Below, one piece after another: positions 1 to 11,640 of a DNA stretch of 64,000 bases (position 1 is its first letter; each line of letters starts with the position of its first letter). The notes under the pieces are model-generated. The model was not told the DNA's origin, did no database searches, and saw only the letters and a program-made list of their open reading frames with translations. Both the position numbers and the translations under genes were made by a program. The DNA is from Chionis minor (lineage: Eukaryota > Chordata > Aves > Charadriiformes > Chionididae): positions 124,001-188,000 of the forward strand of contig VZSF01008872.1 in the NCBI GenBank assembly GCA_013398295.1. Direction: 5' to 3'.

Positions 1-3000
1 AAGCCAGAAGCATAGATTTTCATTTTAAATTACCCATTCCTCTTGTTCTCTGATGGTTTTGCCCCATAGCCGTGGTTGACATTTCATAGAGAGTGAGCTA
101 CCCTAGGGCTGGAAAGGATATAATTATGAGAATCACCTGCTTTTTTGGTTTTCCCTATTATATACCAATCAGAACAGAGACATACTTTTCATAGGTATTT
201 AATTTCTAATGAGAAGTTTTTATTCTTCATTGACCTATGATTAAAGTGTGGCATTTTTGTAAATAAATGGAAGATACTTTCTACATAATTCAGCTCAGAA
301 ATTATGCTTGAGAGGCTATGCAGGTCTTTGACCTGTATCATGTGAGTGGCAGCATAAGTAATTGAGAATACATTCTTAGCTAAAAACTCTGTGGTACAGA
401 AAAGGCTTAATGTTTTAAAGCAGGTAAAATATAGGAATAGAAAAAGATGACATCAAGCAGCTTGTCAAATTACGTAATTTTTATTACTCAATACAGTGAG
501 ACTGGTTTAAAATATAATAAAGTTGATTAATTAATTCATTATAATTGTTTTATAGTATTAAAAGTTATATACGTGCTTTGAGAAAGGTGGGGGAAGTTCT
601 GTTTTGTGGGTGTTTTTTTTCTTTTAAGTAAGCTCACAGTAAATCCTAAGAGCAGATAACTTGTTAGGTATCAAACCACAGATGAACAATTTTCAAAACT
701 AGTTCACTAGAAAATGTGAGTTCATGTTCTATGAACTTAAGCAGGTCTTGATTGTAAGATGGCGTGTATTTTTCTTTCAGATTAGCCACAGTCTAGACAC
801 ACAGTTTCTAATAAATGAGATTCTGATCCTGTTCTAATAGACTTCGTTGTTTGATTGAACCCTGCATGCAGTCATTTCCTGGACACTGTCTAGGAAAAAT
901 ATTCGCTTATTTTTCATCACAGCAGTGCCTGGGAGCCCTGATCAAGGCTCTGCTGTGATGGTTGCTGTACAAATACACAAGGTAAAGATCACCGAGAACA
1001 CAAATATTACACATCTGGGCTTGGGTAGAGATCAGAGAGTAAAAGCAAAAATACACCCACAGTGAAATTCCAGATCAATACTAGTAAAGTGAAAATTATA
1101 AAAGGACATTTTCCCATCTAGTCATCCTTATGCAGTAATCTCCTAATTTATTGGTTAAAATAAATTAATCATGAAGCTCCTGTCCTCCATTAATTAGTCA
1201 CTGTAAGAAAAAACACCCATTCCACAGTAAAGGTAGAAACAGTCGCTTGGAAATGTAGTGTGAAGTGTTTTGCATTTATGCTAGATAGGGCAGTATTTGA
1301 TGAGGAAAAGGAGGTGATGACTCAACATCTCTCAAGGTGTAGTCATAAGCATATTTAATATTTTTTAGATGCTGGAAAGCAACAGAGTACATGCAATAAA
1401 CTAAGTATGAAAAGAAAAAGGACCAGTGAAAAGGGTTGTTGTTTAGCTACCAGATAAGGAGAAGCTAAGATGTACTCTCACAACTCGTGTTTTGAAGTGA
1501 ATGTTATTGGTCTCATCCACAAAATTAATAAAATCTTTGTTCTGAAAGCTTTTAGAGCTCAGCTTGGCATTTTTTGCCTCGCTTCCCTTTTCTGTTGATC
1601 ATACCAAGCTCGTAATTTCATTGTATGTTAGGTGCACAAAGGTAGCATGAGCACCTACCTCCTGTACACTGCTTTGACATTCTCAATATAGATGGCTTAG
1701 AAAGAAAGGTTTTTAGCTCAGTTCTGTGTTTAAATAATAAAGTCCATCCTGACTACAGTTAAGACCATACAATGCTCAACAGCTGACCAAACAGATTTCG
1801 ATCTTTCTGTACCGTAATAATGTTTTCTAAAATTTTAAAAAATTCTTATGAGAAAGCATTTGAAGGAAGAGGGTTAAGTATTTAAGTTTGTTATTATGAA
1901 ATATTTACTCAGTGTACCTTTCTGTTTTTTGACTACATTGTCATCAGCTCTCAGACTTCCAGTAGAGTTTGGTTAGATGGCTTTTGATTGAACTTTTTTT
2001 TTTTAATAGGCTTTTGCGAAACATATCTCCTCTTTAAGTTTTCAAATACTGGTTGGTTTTTTTCTTCCTGGGAGATGGCTGTGGTGGCTTTTTCTAAAAC
2101 ATCTGTAAGCAGAATCAGAATTTTTCCCTAATGGTATTGTAATAACAGGAAAAAATTACTGAAGCATGCACATCTTTTTTGAAAAGATAGAAGAAAAATT
2201 ACAAACATAAAGAAAGGAAGGAAATCTTCCTTCTTTCAGGAGTGGTCCTTTCCAAATTTGTCATAGGCACATATTAATACAACAGTTATTTTCATATGTT
2301 CATTCTAATGTACTTACTGAGGTCTTCCGTAAGCTAATAAACCAGTATGATTAAGCAAGGAGAACTTTAACTCAGGGTAAAATGGTGGAAAATCTAGACA
2401 ACACTTGGACACTTCACTGGTCTAAGAAAGTTTAGATGAGATTACAGCAGACCGTCTTGCTCAGACATGCTATGCTGGATTATTGAACATGAGTGGAGCT
2501 GCAGTAGTGAGGAACGGATCAATTTCCTTTGTGAAGATGAAGACACAGGCTGAAAACAAAAAAAGTGACCCCAACATCTCAAACATACGAGTTCCCAATG
2601 GGGTTCTGCAAACTCATGATCCCTAATGACCTGTGAAGATATCACCTGGTTCTTACTGGTTTACTATTACTACCTTTGGTCCCTTCTATTTTAGCTAATT
2701 TGTTGCCAGAAATTCCAAAGCCCCTACAGAATGAAGACTGGACTGGCACCACTTGCCCAACAAATCTAAAGCAAAGCTAAGCCATTTTGTCAGGGTGCTG
2801 TGAGTATATCTATACTGCTTCACAACAGCCTCTTCCAGAAGATTTAAATGAATGATCTGTTTCTGATACTCTTGCAAATATTATTTTTAAAAGGTTAAAT
2901 ATCCTACTAATGTATTTTTCCCCAAAAGACAGTAAAAGGTGTGTCTTACAGAATTAGATGAACTGTTTCAGACCGAAACCAAACCAAAACAACCTTCCCA

Positions 3001-3052
3001 AAAACAAACCTATTAATTTAATACTTTCATTACTACTCCTCTAATTTTATAG
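1..3052. other. Non-coding AT-rich DNA, probably intron
   Basis: I see no coding exon or recognisable transposon here. The short ORFs (up to 67 codons) lack family motifs and flanking splice sites. The only structure of note is the hairpin at 915-960. The last 25 bases form a pyrimidine-rich tract leading into the AG splice acceptor of the exon that starts at 3053. Confidence 0.6.
915..960. repeat. Hairpin with perfect 11-bp arms
   Basis: CATCACAGCAG (915-925) pairs exactly with CTGCTGTGATG (950-960). After a T-T mismatch, four more pairs (GCCT with AGGC) extend the stem, leaving a 14-base loop. The flanks do not pair, so the fold is short for a microRNA precursor. It may be a chance palindrome or the remnant of a small inverted-repeat element. 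Confidence 0.7.
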
Positions 3053-3168
3053 GTCTTGGGGTGTACAATCCTGTGATGAAGTCAGCTTCCCACATTTCTG
3101 CATCTGTTCCCAAAGTGGACTGTTTTAAGGAACAAAAAGAGGCCACTGCTGGTCCTGGACCATACCAG
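3053..3168 (+). CDS. STPG2: Coding exon of a sperm-tail PG-rich (SHIPPO/STPG) repeat protein, probably STPG2
   Basis: Seen: a pyrimidine-rich tract (tactactcctctaatttt) ends in ATAG just before 3053, and the block closes with CCAG followed by GTTTGC, an acceptable but weak donor. The 116 bases hold two bases completing a split codon plus 38 open codons, so the exon enters in phase 1 and leaves in phase 0. The peptide begins LGVYNPVMKS and ends EATAGPGPYQ. Known: SHIPPO/STPG proteins of axonemes and sperm tails repeat a Pro-Gly-Pro-Gly-x-Tyr core every 30-40 residues. The end of this exon fits that core, and LGVYNP, about 30 residues earlier, looks like a worn copy. Inference: the exon lies in a gene with very long introns, since no other exon is this clear in the following 60 kb. 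That favours STPG2 over the compact STPG1, STPG3, STPG4 and ODF3-like genes. The product would be a microtubule- or axoneme-associated protein. I am fairly sure this is an exon of such a gene and less sure of the paralogue. Confidence 0.55.
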
Positions 3169-6100
3169 GTTTGCAGTACAGCCGTTATTAGACACGTATT
3201 TGGGGCTGACTTTGGACACAGCTAGACTGGTAATTTTGTATTCCTGATGTAAATGTAAGCCAATGCTATTTTTGGGCCTAGTCTATATGTAGATATACCA
3301 AGGAATTACTCAAGTAACAGTTTAGGTAATTAATGAGTTATCCTGAAAAAAGCAGGTGGGACACTATAGTCAGTAGAAACCTAGATCTTTGGTGACCTTT
3401 GCTTTTAAAAAAAATTTTGTAGCTGCAGTTTCACTTAAAACACTTGAAAATATCAGGTCCTTTGCAGTTCAATGAACTACTTTGAAAATGTACAACTCCC
3501 GAAACGTTTTACAGATACAAAAAATAGAAAACTATTGTTTCAGATAGAGAAGATGAATTTTAGGAATTTTTTTTTTATTTAATTTACGAACTTTTAATAA
3601 AATATATTCCTTAATTTGTATATGCTCTCTGGTATTTTAATTTTAAGTGAAATTAACTATGCCAAGTAGATAGACATTTGTTTATTTTTAAATACTGCTT
3701 CTCTTTAAGCTGGCAGTATGGGACCAAGTCTGTCAGTCCTTCCTTAACAGATTTTGCGCAAAACCTCTTTATTATCTAGATGGCAGTTTTGTTTAGTTTC
3801 TTGAACGTGGACCTACAATAGAGGCAGCCCTAATCTGATTATTTTTCTGTCATCTGATTTTGTGGAAGCAGTAGAATCTGGAGAAGTTTGACATACCTAT
3901 ATGGAATCCAATGTGTTAAACTACATTTATTTAACAAATATTATGGTATAAAATGTAAAAATATTTTATTTAGCATGTAAATATTTTTGCTATGTATAAC
4001 ATTTTATTGACATACAGTTAAAGTGTGTCTTCACTGTGAGAAGATTAGAAATAGGCTTCTTTCTAAGCTTGCTGACTAATGCAGTATGGCATACTTTCAC
4101 ATATGAAAATGATGCTTACATTACCAAAGCATTCAGAATAAGTTGGAATAATGTTTACAGTGAACTTCAGGGTAAAAGAGGCTGTTTTCTTTTATGGGAA
4201 ATTTTAATGAGAAGTGCATAAATTTGACAAGTAAACTGTAAGAACTGTTCTGGCCTTTCTGTTTGTTAAGTGCCTTATTTTCATATGAGATAATACAGGC
4301 GACAGAAATTTTGGCATGAGATCATATCAATTGAGCTGAATTTCTAACTTAGTCTTAAATTGCATATATTTTTACATCCTATATTCACCATAGTAGAGTT
4401 ACATAGATTCTGGATAATACAAAATTGCAGTTAATGCAGAAGTTATTTATAGTCATGTAAAGAAACATGATGTATAAATCCCAGTATTGTAATTACTATT
4501 TCTAGATCTAAATAGTACAACATCAAATGTGTTGTCTTCCTATTTCTATTTCCAAGTATATTGGCAATGATTGCCTACTGCACTACAAAACTTTATTTTA
4601 TTTGTAGTTATTAAATTTGTGTGTAAGATTCTGGTTTTTTTAAAAGTTATAGTTATAGTTTATAAGTTATAGTATATTCATAAGTAAGATGGCAGGTGGC
4701 ATTACATTTCATTGTTTTTTCAACTCCTGTATTAACTGTGAACACAATTATATTTGTACTACTATATTAGTAGCAGAGCTTTGTTGAAAGACTAGCTTTC
4801 TTTGGGAAACTTTCTGTTTACGCTACAAGGTTACAATGCAAGACCTCAGAAACCTCACCACAGAAGAAAAAGGTACAAACACAGAAACTGTCAGGTCATA
4901 TAATGTGTATGAGTTCTGAAAGTGAGTCCATAGAGAGGAAAAAGGGGGTATGATAACACTTTGAGAGAAATGGTTAGTCTTCAGTAGGTGAAGATTAGCC
5001 TAGCAGTCTTGTCACCTAAACTCCAAAAATGAAAATTAAATGTTTATGGTAATTTAGCCTATCTCAGTGTGAAGAACATCTACAAAATGGAGTTTGTTTA
5101 TCTTTTTAAGAGAAAGAATGAGTGAGTTACCTGTTAACCTTGCTGATGTAGTCTTTGCAGTTCAGGCATACTATGACTCCTCCTTTGCTTGTGGGTTTAA
5201 TCAGCAGAAGATCTGGGATTCCAGTAGGCATACTTGGTCTTTAGTGTGGGCTTTCACATATATTTTTGTATATGTTTAGCAACCCTTGGGCCCAAAAGTC
5301 ATGCTTACCTTTGTACCCTTCTCCTTTCCCAGCTTGTATACTGTCTCTGCGAGGCATTTCATTGTCCTGTGTATCCATAGTCTTAGTTTCTTGCTCAGAT
5401 ATTGCACAAGTGGTGTTTAAGACAGACTGACAGTCACAACAGTCAGTGTAAGAGCTCACGAAGTGAGGGCATTTGAGAAAGGAGAGAGAGACAGTGTGTT
5501 TCAGTTTGCTTACGGAAAAAAAATTCATTTGTTTACGTGGTGCAGTAATAACCTTCTAGGGGAATGCAAGCTGAATGACTATTTGTTTCAATGCTGAATA
5601 CAGGGACCCGTTCAATATCTTTCATCATGCTGGATTCTTGGCAGAACAAGCTTTTAGTGTGTTCCAGGGCTTTCCTAGTTCACAATGAATAACTGTTATG
5701 TTTCAGGTACTTCAGAGGTTTCCTGCTGATGGAAAAAACACCATCAGGAAAATACAAATTGGTATTTACATTAAGGAATGCTGGATGTAGACAGAATTTA
5801 TCAAGCAGGTTTTGAACTCAAATCAATACTGTAAGTGCTGTTGAATTCAGCAAAGCTATCCTGTTTTATGCTAACTGGATGCCTGATGTTATATTTCTGC
5901 TTTAAAGTTTTTTGAGGATAACCAAGTATTGGTTCTGGTATTATCTTTCTGTCTGAGTGCTCCTCCCTTTGCCATGTACAAAAATAAAATATTTGAATAC
6001 ACACAGATTTTGGCAAGTTTTTATCAGGATTTGTAAACATTTTTTTCTTTCATTAAAAGTAGCTTTCATAACTGCTGATGGCACTTTAAGTGAAATAGTT

Positions 6101-8501
6101 TGTTTCCTCCAACTAAGTTGCCCAAAGACTGGCCTTAGTATGTTCACCTTAATTACCCATCTAGTGGAGTTCATCAAGATGTCCTGATTGATTCTTCTGC
6201 ATTGATTGGTTAGGATCACTTACTTGGAGAACGTGTAATGGTGTAAAACAAAAGTAGTCAACTTGTATTCTGTGTTCATTGTATTGTAGACAATAAAGCA
6301 ATAGCTTTAGTAATTGCAATATAGAATTAAGTATCACTAGAATACAACAACAGAACAAAACTGTTTGTATTATTATTGTGGAGTTGCTAGCAGTTACTTA
6401 GTTTTAAGTGTAGGAGGCTTCTTATGCAAAACTCTGCCAGAAGTTAATATGCTCTAAAAGCCTCGTTGGTCCTCTAATTCTTTGAGATAATTCTATTGGG
6501 AGAAAAAGCATTGGAGATTGAGAAACACCTCATGCAAGCTAGTTCTGAGTTCTGTGGCTGAAGAAAGCAGATGGAGCTTATTGTATGTACGTAGAGAAAG
6601 TTCAGGACAGGTCTGTACTTTTCATTCCTTACAAATACTACGGATGAGACGTTGCTCACGATTAAGGTGTAAGAGAACATCAAGAATGAAAGAGAATGCA
6701 AATTCCTCTTTAAACTTGGGTTAATAATTTCCTATTCTTTCCCCTTGTAATCTTAAAAACTTAATTGCCAATAATTTGAGGAGAACAACATATTAAGCAG
6801 GAGCGAAAAACAAGGATTTTCTTACTGATTTATCTGTAACTTTAACAGTGACCTTTTCACAAAGAGAGGATGCTATTTGACGAAGCAAGCAAATAAAGAT
6901 GAAGTTCCTATCTTTTAAAAAGGGGGACAAGGGGTTGCTCCTCTTGGAAATTTGGTATATATTTTTTGTTGACCTGAGGGAAGTATACGTTTCCCTTAAT
7001 TATGCACTGCACAAACCATTAATGCTCTTTGTGCAAATCAGAGGGCTCTTAAACTTTTACAACGTCATTCATAACATTTAGGGAGCTAACCAGCAACAGT
7101 AATTCAATCATTTTGCATCTGTTTGTATTTTGAGAACAAAGACTGCTTTCCATTTATATAAGTGAAAAAAATCAATGTGAGTTTTTCTCCTGTTAAGGGA
7201 AGAATAGTATTGAGTAAGTTGTCAAAGCCTTACGAAGGGGTGGTGGTGGATTCTCTGGCGTTTTGCTTTAATGAAAGTTCCATAGTTAGAATTTCCCTTT
7301 GATTTGACAATGTATACAAGACTTTTATCCTTTTCTAAGAAACATAAGTATTTGTACAGTGTCTTTAATTAACATGTTTGTGTATATGTGCTGCTTCTGT
7401 AAGGAAGCATATTTACTTAGATGTTTAGCTTTATTAAACTGTATTTAGGTATAATTTTAAAAAAAGCCAATGCAATCCCCCAAAATGAAATCGCAAAACT
7501 GTATTGTGCACACTCTTTTTCCTTTATTGACTATTTTATGTAATGTTTGTAAAGAATGCAATTGAATTTGCTTGACAAACCTGGTATTAATTGTTCCAGT
7601 GATGATTACTATTGGGATAATCTTTGGTACCAGCTCATAAAAATACTTCTGGAGAGCACTAGTTTTCTTTCCAAAATGCATCGAATTTGATTAAATAGTA
7701 AGTAGTTTTCTGTAATTCAGAGGGATGGATACACTGAAATGATTTATGGGGATTTTTTATTTTGTTGTTCATTGAAATTTATTGATGCAAGTACAAGCAT
7801 AAACATTATTGTTCTCAAAATTAAGGTTGTTTCATTGGAATGACTAGAATCAGTAGAATGACTAGAGAGTTGATTGACAGGCAAAACAAACAATCAAGCC
7901 ATGGGACTTTGGGGAAAAAAACCCAGCATGGCTGATGTATTGAAAATATATTTAATAATTTGGACAGAGAATAACTGAATCTTGTATGTAATTTGAAGGA
8001 AATTATTGTTTTTTAAACAAGTGTTACTCTAGGAGGAATGGAGATTTAAAGATTACAGCCAGATGATGAGCCAAATGTTTGGAAGATTACTTTTTTATTA
8101 TTATTTTTTATTTAAAACCTTGGTGAAGATTAATGCTATTATGTGTAGTAAGTTTTCAAGAAACCATATGAGATTTGGGCCCGGAGGAAGAGAGAAGTGG
8201 GAAATAGAGATGTCTTTTGTTATAGGTTTAGGGTTGATTGATCAGCTCACAGATGAAAGAAGAAGCGAGGACTGATGGAATGCCATGGAGAGCAGAGAGA
8301 AAGGAAATAAGATCGTGATGACTACTGTCAAAGAGCACAGAAAAGAAGAAAAGAAGTACTTGGAAAATTTGATCAATAATGTTAATAAAAACCTTAGAGA
8401 TTGAGGAGTTTCACAATAGAAGAGTGTCTATATCTTGTCTGTTAAATTATTATTAAAATATAGGTTAGGTGCAAGCAATTGGATGACATTTCAGGCAGCA
8501 G
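3169..8501. other. Non-coding DNA, probably STPG2-like intron
   Basis: About 5.3 kb of AT-rich sequence with no recognisable element. Small ORFs near 5.2-6.7 kb occur on both strands over the same bases and show no conserved motif. One weak exon-like block (acceptor TTTCAG ending at 5705, frame open to a stop near 5790) has no convincing donor. Confidence 0.5.
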
Positions 8502-8580
8502 AGAATGTAAAAATGGCCATACTTGTACAGACCAGTGGTCCATGCAGCCAACTATTCCTCCTGTGGCGATAATAAAATGC
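8502..8580 (-). mobile_element. Old CR1-like 3' end (degenerate)
   Basis: Read on the minus strand, the sequence carries GCATGGACCACTGGTCTG, then TATGGCC and TACATTCT. This resembles the 3' end of an old sauropsid CR1 group (consensus near 'gatggaccattggtctgacccagtatggccgttctta', given from memory). The pieces at 10541 and 60981 share the pattern. Similarity fades beyond about 8580, although the element may run to about 8720. No coding part can be read. Confidence is moderate because the match is short and diverged. Confidence 0.4.
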
Positions 8581-10540
8581 AAAGATACATTTGACCCAAC
8601 CTTAGAACAGAGGGTGAGCTGCTCAGTTTTCTCTGTTTCTCTATAACTCTGATTTGGTGTCAGAAATGGGAGAAACCTGGGAGAGAAAGGTTGTGAGAGA
8701 ATCATAGCAAGCACTGGATGGACACTGAATGAAAACTGTGGTGGGCAGTTCTGTTTGAAAAGAGAAAAAAGTTTACTTAGCATGAGTTGATCCACGTAAC
8801 AATATATTTGATCCATGGTATTATTTAGAGTTGAATATTACTTTAAATGTTGTATTACTTCTTAAGAAATACTTTTAAGAATAAGAATTCTTAGCCTTTT
8901 ACTCTGTTTTCTTTAGTTTCCTTGGTAACTGATCATTTTTAGTTATTTACGTATTTGCTCCTGTTACTTAAACAAGCTTTTGTATTTTTACCTTTGTATT
9001 GCAGAATAACGAAAAAACAGAAAATGTGAATATGAGCAAAAGCATAGCATTTTCGTTATTTTTTGTTAGAAAAGAGCCTTTACTTGTTTGATGTGATACA
9101 ATAGACTTTGCGGCTGTATTTTAAAGCACGACTACAAAATGCAACCCTCAGTAAATAAAACTTGTTTTTTTAATGTGGAAGATTTTAAAACTCTTAAAAT
9201 ATACTTTGTGAATACGAGGATTTTGTTTTTATCACTTAATCCAACACTGAAATGCTGTTGTTTCTTTTGGGAGGAATATAGATGCCTTTAACAAGTACAT
9301 TAGATAATGGTTTATAATAATAGTTGATGTTTTTATTCACGGTAACTGCAAGGATAATTTTGATGAAATATATTATTGGCTGTTTAATGCAGAATTTATC
9401 TGAGACATCAGGGTGCAAATCCTAACTCATGCAAGGGACAATCTTTTTTGTAGACTAGCAGTGTAAGTAGTACATCTGAAACTACCAATAGAGTATTAAT
9501 ACATATTGTTGGGGTTTTTTATTTGGCTTCTGATATGGCATAGTAATTCTGATTCTAGTGCATTATTGTTCATCTCATTGGAACCGTAAGCTATGTGGTT
9601 TATTTCTCAGTGCCATGCTATAGCTCTTCTTCAGTCTGAATCAGAAGGGGACAGGAAACAGATAAATATTTTTTTCTGCAGAATTTGACTGAAGTATTTC
9701 AGTTCAAGTTTGAATTCCTGCAGAATTGCTTTACAAAGATGTTATCTGCAGCCATCAGGAAGCATGTTCTTAAAAGTTTTATTTTTTTATTCTCATTAAC
9801 ATTAGACTGTTAAAATTATACAGTATTCAAAAACACATGCCTTTGCATTAGAGCCAGTCTCCCATCAGAGTGGGAGTCATTTTATTGTCACCTGCAAAGG
9901 GCAGGCTGTGAGGTTAGATTGTGCTGGAACTAATGATTATGGAGGAATTGCTCTTTGTGGACTTTAAAAAAATGGCCAGCAGGTTTTAGAAATAGGCTTT
10001 AATGGCATTCAGTGCATAATGTCTACATTTGAAATAAATTCAAAATAACATTTCCAATCCATCATTATGTTTAATTGGATTCATAACAGAAGGTTTTCCA
10101 CAACAGATAAACTCTTTAAACTGGTGACATTTTAGTTTTTGTGCTGCTGCAAAATTAGGTTTCTTCAGTGAAGGGCTGTGGTTTTTTTTCCTGGAAATTT
10201 TGGGATCTTGCTACTATGAGTCAATTGATTTTGGCTTCAAATTAGTTTGAATAAGGATTATAACAATATAAAAATTACTACATTGCTCTGCATCAAGATT
10301 TTAAAGATGAGTAAGTGGGGTAGCTGCTGAGATTCAGAAAAATAATAAAACTGGCAGATCATATACACCAACTGAGAGTCCACATGTTGTGCAAGTGAGT
10401 GATATGTGATGTGATTCACTGTTACATTGGATATGCTGTCGAGGGTTGTGATTTATGTATGGCGGGTGGCGCTGTTCAGTGTTATTCATGAAAATAAAAC
10501 TGCAATGATGCTTTGCTAGTGCCTGTGCTTTCATATGCCC
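8581..10540. other. Non-coding DNA
   Basis: No exon or clear repeat is seen. The 124-codon minus-strand ORF over 8442-8816 overlaps the CR1-like tail and resembles no protein I know. The stretch near 9840-9960 is somewhat richer in GC, with no interpretable feature. Confidence 0.45.
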
Positions 10541-11155
10541 TGTAAGAATAGCTGTACTGGGTTAGATCAAAGGTTTGTACCTCAGAATCCTTCCTTTGGC
10601 AGTAGTTAAAAGCATGGAATCTAACGAAGCATGTAAACTTGGGACAAGTAAAGAGCGGTACTTGTATGAATAAGCCCCCTGAAATCAAACAATCTGCATC
10701 TCAAGGAGACTGGAAGTATATTTCTATGTATTTCTTTGAGTAAACTTGAAATGGGTTTTTCATTCATTAGGTTGTCTAACCTTGCTGTGAACCGGTGTGA
10801 ACTTCTTGACGCTACAGCATCTTGAAGAAGGGAGTTCTGCAGCATAGCGGTGTTATGTGAAAAATTTCCTTTAATCACTTTGAAATTTGTTCACTTCAGT
10901 TGCTGCTCCTTAGGTCCCTTATAGGAAAAAGCAGTAAGCTCCTGCTCCCTACCTGGTCTCTCCATGCCTCTCATGGTTTTATAGACATCTATTATACCAG
11001 TGCCCCTCAGTTGATTTTTTTTTTTTTTCCTCCTCTTCTTCCTTTCCTTCCTGCACTCTCTTTATGTAGAAGAGTCCTAGGATGCTTAGTGATGGGTGTC
11101 ACATGTCTTTGGCCACCCTTGCTGCGCTTCTCTGAAATTCTTCCAGTTCTGTGTC
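10541..11155 (-). mobile_element. Old CR1 LINE, 5'-truncated, ORF2 3' end plus 3' UTR
   Basis: On the minus strand, the bases from about 11010 down to 10955 encode GIIDVYKTMRGMERPG. This corresponds to the C-terminal stretch of CR1 ORF2 just after the LRGD motif, where the young copy at 41.9-43.8 kb has [15 protein letters not shown]. About 370 bases further on, at 10541-10590, comes the 3' terminus (GATCTAACCCAGTACAGCTATTCTTACA), similar to the tails at 8502 and 60981. The element is broken by stops and frameshifts and by a T-rich run at 11018-11031. It belongs to a different, older CR1 subfamily than the elements at 24.9, 40.2 and 41.8 kb. Confidence 0.55.
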
Positions 11156-11590
11156 TCGGTAATACCGAAAAATAACAGGAAATGGTCCAAAATTTGTCCT
11201 GCTGCAGAGTGGGCTCGTAAAGTTCATCTAATCTTTTAGGCCATGTGGCATTGCTGTTGGCAAGTTGTGCTGGGGCATTTTTGTGGACATCTGTCTCTGC
11301 AATACTAACCTGTTTCCGTTCTAGCCTCAGACAATTGCATGTAATTTTGTATGTAACTAGCATAGCAAGACTTTCATAGATTTGCTGTCGCAAAAGAAGC
11401 GGGGAGGACTGCTTTGCAAATTGGTGGCCTTTCCCTGTCTTGGCATGGGACATGCAATGGTTGCTGTTGATGATGTGATAAGGAAACCCTTATATAAAAT
11501 TCTCTTGTTTTCTTACCCAGAATATAACAATACAAAAGAGAAAAAGTGTTATCAGTGGTCTGGAGAAAGTTTTACAGAATACACATCTTT

Positions 11591-11640
11591 GGGTTTTGGT
11601 TGGGGTTTTTTTGGGTGTGGTTTTTTGGGTTTTTTTTTTG
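11591..11640 (+). repeat. T/G-rich low-complexity tract
   Basis: A 50-base run of T with interspersed GG, GGG and GGGG. Similar T/G-rich tracts occur at 39132-39170, 48438-48513 and 61570-61620, all on the same strand. They look like simple low-complexity DNA; no function is implied. Confidence 0.7.

Noticed and set aside
5706..5790. Exon-like frame after TTTCAG (VLQRFPADGKNTIRKIQI)
   Set aside because: No adequate donor and no known similarity.
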